A stretch of DNA of 64,000 nucleotides from BPJU01 sp964425225 (GTDB taxonomy: Bacteria; Planctomycetota; Planctomycetia; Pirellulales; Pirellulaceae): contig CAYRMD010000001.1 of NCBI GenBank assembly GCA_964425225.1, forward strand, positions 86,015 to 150,014, given 5' to 3'. The notes under the pieces were generated by a model. The model ran no database searches. It was given only the letters and a program-made list of their open reading frames with translations, and was not told where the DNA came from. The first letter of the stretch is position 1; each line of letters opens with the position of its first letter. Position numbers and translations under genes: made by a program. Positions 60,939-64,000 of this stretch are shown one piece after another.

Positions 60939-62351
60939 CTACATCAGCGATACCAGTTCCGGCTCGGCTGTTCGCACTGCGCCGAACAATGTATGCGCGG
61001 TGGCGTCATATATGGTCACCAGCACGAATTGACCTACTAGATCGAGCCTGCCGTCGAACACAACAATACGGTCGCAGGGGGTACGGCCGGTGAGCTGATA
61101 CACCGGGCCGGATTCGTTTTCTTTTAGCGAGATTTTACTGCGACCTTCGACCAGTACCTCAAAGGTACGCCCCAAGAGCTCGAGATTCTGCTCCTCGCTA
61201 ATGGCGTTTTGCAGTTCGAGCAGTTCATTATTGCGCTGTTGTTTGATTTCTTCAGGAACATCGTCTTTCAGTAGCTCGAAAGCCTTTGTGCCCGGCCGGG
61301 GACTATACTTGAAAATGAAACTGTTTTTGAACCGGCATTCTTGAACCATCGCCTTCGTCTGCTCGAAATCTTCGTCCGTTTCCCCACAAAATCCCACTAT
61401 GAAGTCACTGGCCACTGCTACTTCCGGTAATACAGAGCGAATGCGTGCCATCATCTGGCGATAATCGTCCACGGTGTACCCGCGTTTCATGCGTTGCAAA
61501 ATGCGATCCGAACCGCTTTGCAAGGGTACATGCAAGTACGGAGCCACTTTGGGCAGGTCGCGTACCGCCCGCAAGAGGTCGTCGGTCATATCCTTCGGGT
61601 AGTTGGTGACGAATTTAATGCGGCGGATCGTGGGGATCTCGTGAAGGCGATACAACAAATCCGAAAGCCGCATGCAACGCCCGTCTTCCCGATACTTGTA
61701 GCTGTTGACTGTCTGACCCAAAAGCGTGATCTCGACACAACCTTGAGCAGCAAGCGTTTGCGCTTCGGCGAAGATTTGGCTCGGCGGGCGCCCCTGTTCA
61801 GGGCCTCGCGTCATCGGAACAACGCAATAGGTACAGAACTTGTCACAGCCAATCTGAATGCGCAAGTAGGCCTGGAATGGGGTCGGCCTCATCGCCGGAT
61901 CCCGCAATGGATCGAAACTTTCGTGGCTGCGACGAATCTCTTCAAGCGATCCGTCGCGACGTCCAAGGCTTACAGCCATTTGGTGACGATGCCCCTGGCG
62001 AGCCTTTTCGATCAATTCTGGCACACGATGTAACTGCCCTGGGCCAACCACCAGGTCGACATAAGGAGCCCGTTCAAAAATCAAACGTTGATCCTTCTGG
62101 GCCATACAGCCCAACACACCGATAATCTTCTGTGGATAGCGGCGTTTGGTACGTTTGAGTTTTCCAAGTGCGCTGTACACTTTGTCCTCGGCATGCTGCC
62201 GGACACTACACGTATTGATTAGGATCGTGTCAGCTTGTTCGATTTCGCGAGTCAGTTCGTAACCGTGACGCTTGAGACTGGCTACGACCATCTCGCTATC
62301 GAGCACATTCATCTGGCAACCGACAGTTTCGATGTACAATCGACGGGCCAT
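60939..62351 (-). CDS. miaB: tRNA-2-methylthio-N6-dimethylallyladenosine synthase
   Basis: This 470-residue radical SAM enzyme methylthiolates i6A37 in tRNAs reading UNN codons. The N-terminal UPF0004 domain has Cys12, Cys48 and Cys82 for the auxiliary iron-sulfur cluster, the radical SAM CX3CX2C is C169, C173, C176 (GCDKFCTYC), and a C-terminal TRAM domain spans about 385-465. PYLHVPLQSGSDRILQRMKR (around 295-315, cited by its core LQSGSDRILQRM) is typical. It lies in a unit with tsaC, whose product modifies the same tRNA position. Length and start (ATG at 62349-62351) are normal. Confidence 0.95.
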   Translation of the reverse strand: MARRLYIETVGCQMNVLDSEMVVASLKRHGYELTREIEQADTILINTCSVRQHAEDKVYSALGKLKRTKRRYPQKIIGVLGCMAQKDQRLIFERAPYVDLVVGPGQLHRVPELIEKARQGHRHQMAVSLGRRDGSLEEIRRSHESFDPLRDPAMRPTPFQAYLRIQIGCDKFCTYCVVPMTRGPEQGRPPSQIFAEAQTLAAQGCVEITLLGQTVNSYKYREDGRCMRLSDLLYRLHEIPTIRRIKFVTNYPKDMTDDLLRAVRDLPKVAPYLHVPLQSGSDRILQRMKRGYTVDDYRQMMARIRSVLPEVAVASDFIVGFCGETDEDFEQTKAMVQECRFKNSFIFKYSPRPGTKAFELLKDDVPEEIKQQRNNELLELQNAISEEQNLELLGRTFEVLVEGRSKISLKENESGPVYQLTGRTPCDRIVVFDGRLDLVGQFVLVTIYDATAHTLFGAVRTAEPELVSLM

Positions 62352-62392
62352 GCGCTTCCGGTATCCTCAGAGCCTACACAAGGTGCAGCCTA

Positions 62393-62563
62393 TTACGCAC
62401 TGCTATCCGGCCGGCGCTTCTGATAGTCAGAGACTTGCCGGCGCAGATCCTTGACGATAGCGTCACGGTACAACAGCATCAAGCGTACCAACGCCGCCAC
62501 CGCCAGATAGGTGAAACCCACCCCGACTAGTATATCACGCCAATCCCAGCCTTCCGTGCCCAT
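62393..62563 (-). CDS. Very small membrane protein
   Basis: This 56-residue protein has a hydrophobic helix (about residues 11-32, ILVGVGFTYLAVAALVRLML) and a basic C-terminal tail (DLRRQVSDYQKRR). It lies between tsaC (4-base gap) and miaB (41-base gap) on the same strand. No family is recognised. A GTG seven codons upstream is possible and would overlap tsaC. Confidence 0.6.
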   Translation of the reverse strand: MGTEGWDWRDILVGVGFTYLAVAALVRLMLLYRDAIVKDLRRQVSDYQKRRPDSSA

Positions 62564-62567
62564 AGGC

Positions 62568-63557
62568 TTATAATACCGAGTCACCGTGTTCGGGGGAAGT
62601 TCGGCTACAGGCTCGTCGTAATCGATCCATTAAAGCTCGCCCTAAGCCCCGTTCGGGAATCGGTCGGGCCACGATCAGATCAAGCCCCGCTGCATCCAGA
62701 CGTCGAATGGCGGCAAAAAAGCGTGCGGCTGCCTCGACTAGATCCCCTTGTGGCGAAAGGATTTCGACACGCTCAAATCGCTCAAGCGATTCCCCTGTCC
62801 CCGTTAAAGTCAACAACCCCATGCGACACCCCTGTGTCCACGCCGGTACACCAGATTCGCATAGCACCATGGGTGTATTGGGTGCGTAATGGCGTGCCAA
62901 CTGGCCTGGAGCCATTGGTCGATCCGATAGGGCAGTGGATTCCACGACGTTCTCGACGACCTGCTGGAGTTCTTCAATCGGTACGCCTCCATGCCGCAGT
63001 ACGTGGCAGATAGAACCGTTGCACATCACAATCGTCGACTCGATTCCGATCGTACAAGCTCCACCGTCCAACAAGTACACTATCTCAGACGGGAATTGCC
63101 CGCGTACGTGCTCAGCCGCCGTCGGGCTGACGGCACCAAACCGATTCGCACTCGGTGCCGCTACGGGGACTCCAGCTTGTTGCAAAAAGCGAAGCGCTAC
63201 CGGATGAGCCGGCTGACGTACGGCCACTGTGGGTAGTCCTGCCGTGACCAGATCCGGAACCTGTGGGGTCTTCGGAAGCACCACCGTCAGTGGCCCAGGC
63301 CAAAACCGCTCCATGAGTCGCTGTGCCTCCGGAGGAATCTGACATACGAGTCCGTCCAGTTGTTCAGGTGTGCCAATATGCACAATCAGAGGATCGAAAC
63401 GGGGTCTACCTTTCAATGCGAAGATGTTTGCCACGGCGCGCTCATTCCATACCTCCGCCCCTAGCCCGTAGACGGTTTCGGTCGGAAAAGCCACCAGGCG
63501 TCCACTTCTCAGCCATGCCACCGCCTGTTGAATCTGGTCTTCCGTTGGCTGAACCAT
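62568..63557 (-). CDS. tsaC: L-threonylcarbamoyladenylate synthase (Sua5 type)
   Basis: This 329-residue enzyme makes threonylcarbamoyl-AMP from threonine, bicarbonate and ATP, the first step of t6A37 formation in ANN-decoding tRNAs. The YrdC/Sua5 core spans about 10-205 (FPTETVYGLGA near 23, LKGRPRFDPLIVH near 48, SANRFGAVSPTAAEHV near 137). A Sua5 C-terminal domain (about 215-320, MAPGQLARHYAPNTPM) makes it the longer Sua5 form rather than the short TsaC. Start ATG at 63555-63557. It is the first gene of the unit that continues with miaB. Confidence 0.93.
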   Translation of the reverse strand: MVQPTEDQIQQAVAWLRSGRLVAFPTETVYGLGAEVWNERAVANIFALKGRPRFDPLIVHIGTPEQLDGLVCQIPPEAQRLMERFWPGPLTVVLPKTPQVPDLVTAGLPTVAVRQPAHPVALRFLQQAGVPVAAPSANRFGAVSPTAAEHVRGQFPSEIVYLLDGGACTIGIESTIVMCNGSICHVLRHGGVPIEELQQVVENVVESTALSDRPMAPGQLARHYAPNTPMVLCESGVPAWTQGCRMGLLTLTGTGESLERFERVEILSPQGDLVEAAARFFAAIRRLDAAGLDLIVARPIPERGLGRALMDRLRRACSRTSPEHGDSVL

Positions 63558-64000
63558 AGCTTCGTTTCGCGTTCTCAGCGTCGTTTCGGGTTCTCTATTA
63601 AATCTAGCGCCCGTTGTTCCACCGATGTTCCCTCGAAAGCCTCCTAACCTTCTCAGTGACAGGTCGACTCGGACACAAACCGTTTCTCCGTAATGTCGAA
63701 CAAAGCGAGGCGAGTCCGTTCGGTACGCCGTGGACGGAGCGCGTCACGCAATTCGGCCTCGCGATGTCGAGAACACTCTTGCCATTTTATGCATTTTGAA
63801 AGAATCACGAGAGGCGACTAAAAGGGAAGTTCTCCGTTATTGAACTTTTTTCAACGCCCGTCCCAAACCAGGAGGGAAACGAAATATTTTTCCCCTAAAA
63901 CAGCCGCTATTGTTTCCGAGTGAGATGACGACAAAGTGAGATAATAACAGTTTGTCAATCCCCTGTGACACCCGTCTGTCACAGGTAGAAATTTGCTTTT
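63558..64000. other. Gene-free right end
   Basis: 443 bases without a credible gene; a plus-strand frame at 63614-63799 has no domain. It should contain the promoter of the tsaC-miaB unit. A perfect inverted repeat is at 63962-63985. Confidence 0.4.
63962..63985. promoter_or_regulatory. CCTGTGACA-N6-TGTCACAGG inverted repeat
   Basis: Nine-base perfect arms around six bases. It could be an operator or a hairpin terminator of a gene beyond the window edge; ATTTGCTTTT follows. The spacing between TGTGA and TCACA is 10, not the 6 of CRP sites. Confidence 0.4.

Noticed and set aside
63962..63985. Candidate CRP/FNR binding site
   Set aside because: The half-sites TGTGA and TCACA are 10 bases apart rather than 6.

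Overview
The window reads as chromosome of a planctomycete, most likely a member of the Pirellulales; I cannot name the genus from sequence alone. The evidence is the set of lineage-typical families: DUF1501 proteins, DUF1549/DUF1553 proteins with N-terminal cytochrome-like domains, a PVC-type membrane-bound dehydrogenase with a Pirellula/Verrucomicrobium heme domain, ECF sigma factors next to Ser/Thr kinases, a DUF5690 transporter, a short LEPR-type surface protein and Lol lipoprotein-export genes, which imply an outer membrane. Genes are mostly chromosomal and housekeeping or lineage-specific. I see no prophage, integrase, intact transposase, rRNA or CRISPR array. One tRNA (Gly, CCC) is present.

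Layout. 1-5326: two secreted heme-motif proteins, one cut by the window edge, one a ceramidase-like/dehydrogenase/heme fusion. 5989-9995: an ABC exporter whose nucleotide-binding motifs are almost all lost, an ABC-2 permease and acylphosphatase. 10594-16145: a tight five-gene unit lysS-lolC/E-lolD-ilvE-exported methyltransferase. 16275-23255: amidohydrolase, divergent receptor Ser/Thr kinase, DUF5690 transporter and a convergent C25 (gingipain-like) peptidase. 23481-23580: tRNA-Gly and its terminator. 24042-26333: ECF sigma factor, membrane anti-sigma candidate and an exported coiled-coil protein. 27053-30730: small lipoprotein and a 1003-residue TPR/CHAT protein whose catalytic His and Cys appear to be lost. 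31802-38170: DUF1501, DUF1549/1553, secreted metallo-beta-lactamase-fold hydrolase and a second DUF1501, the last three closely packed. 39224-45189: three-gene MacB/DevBCA-like exporter, SDR and histidine phosphatase. 45757-49456: LEPR protein, TPR Ser/Thr kinase and ECF sigma factor. 49788-56744: cytochrome/WD40 protein, DUF1549/1553 protein and an ABC exporter whose ATPase start overlaps the preceding stop. 58153-63557: a six-gene unit tsaC-small TM-miaB-small TM-two GT4 glycosyltransferases, in which the first and third genes modify tRNA position A37.

How genes work together. Many products act in the envelope: five proteins carry c-type heme motifs next to hydrolase-like partners (DUF1501 belongs to the alkaline phosphatase-like superfamily), and five export or extrusion systems are encoded. 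Two sigma-factor loci and two Ser/Thr kinases provide signalling. The long gaps between genes hold several families of short degenerate palindromic or tandem repeats, one of which (Ser-Asp-Arg repeats) has expanded inside a kinase gene without breaking its frame.

The best candidates for something undescribed are the motif-less ABC exporter (5989-7794), the degenerate TPR-CHAT protein (27719-30730), the metallo-hydrolase embedded in the DUF1549/DUF1501 cluster (31802-38170), the sigma/anti-sigma/coiled-coil trio (24042-26333) and the DUF1553-ABC exporter translational coupling (51463-56744). All coordinates and motifs were read by eye; family names rest on motif recognition, not on database searches.
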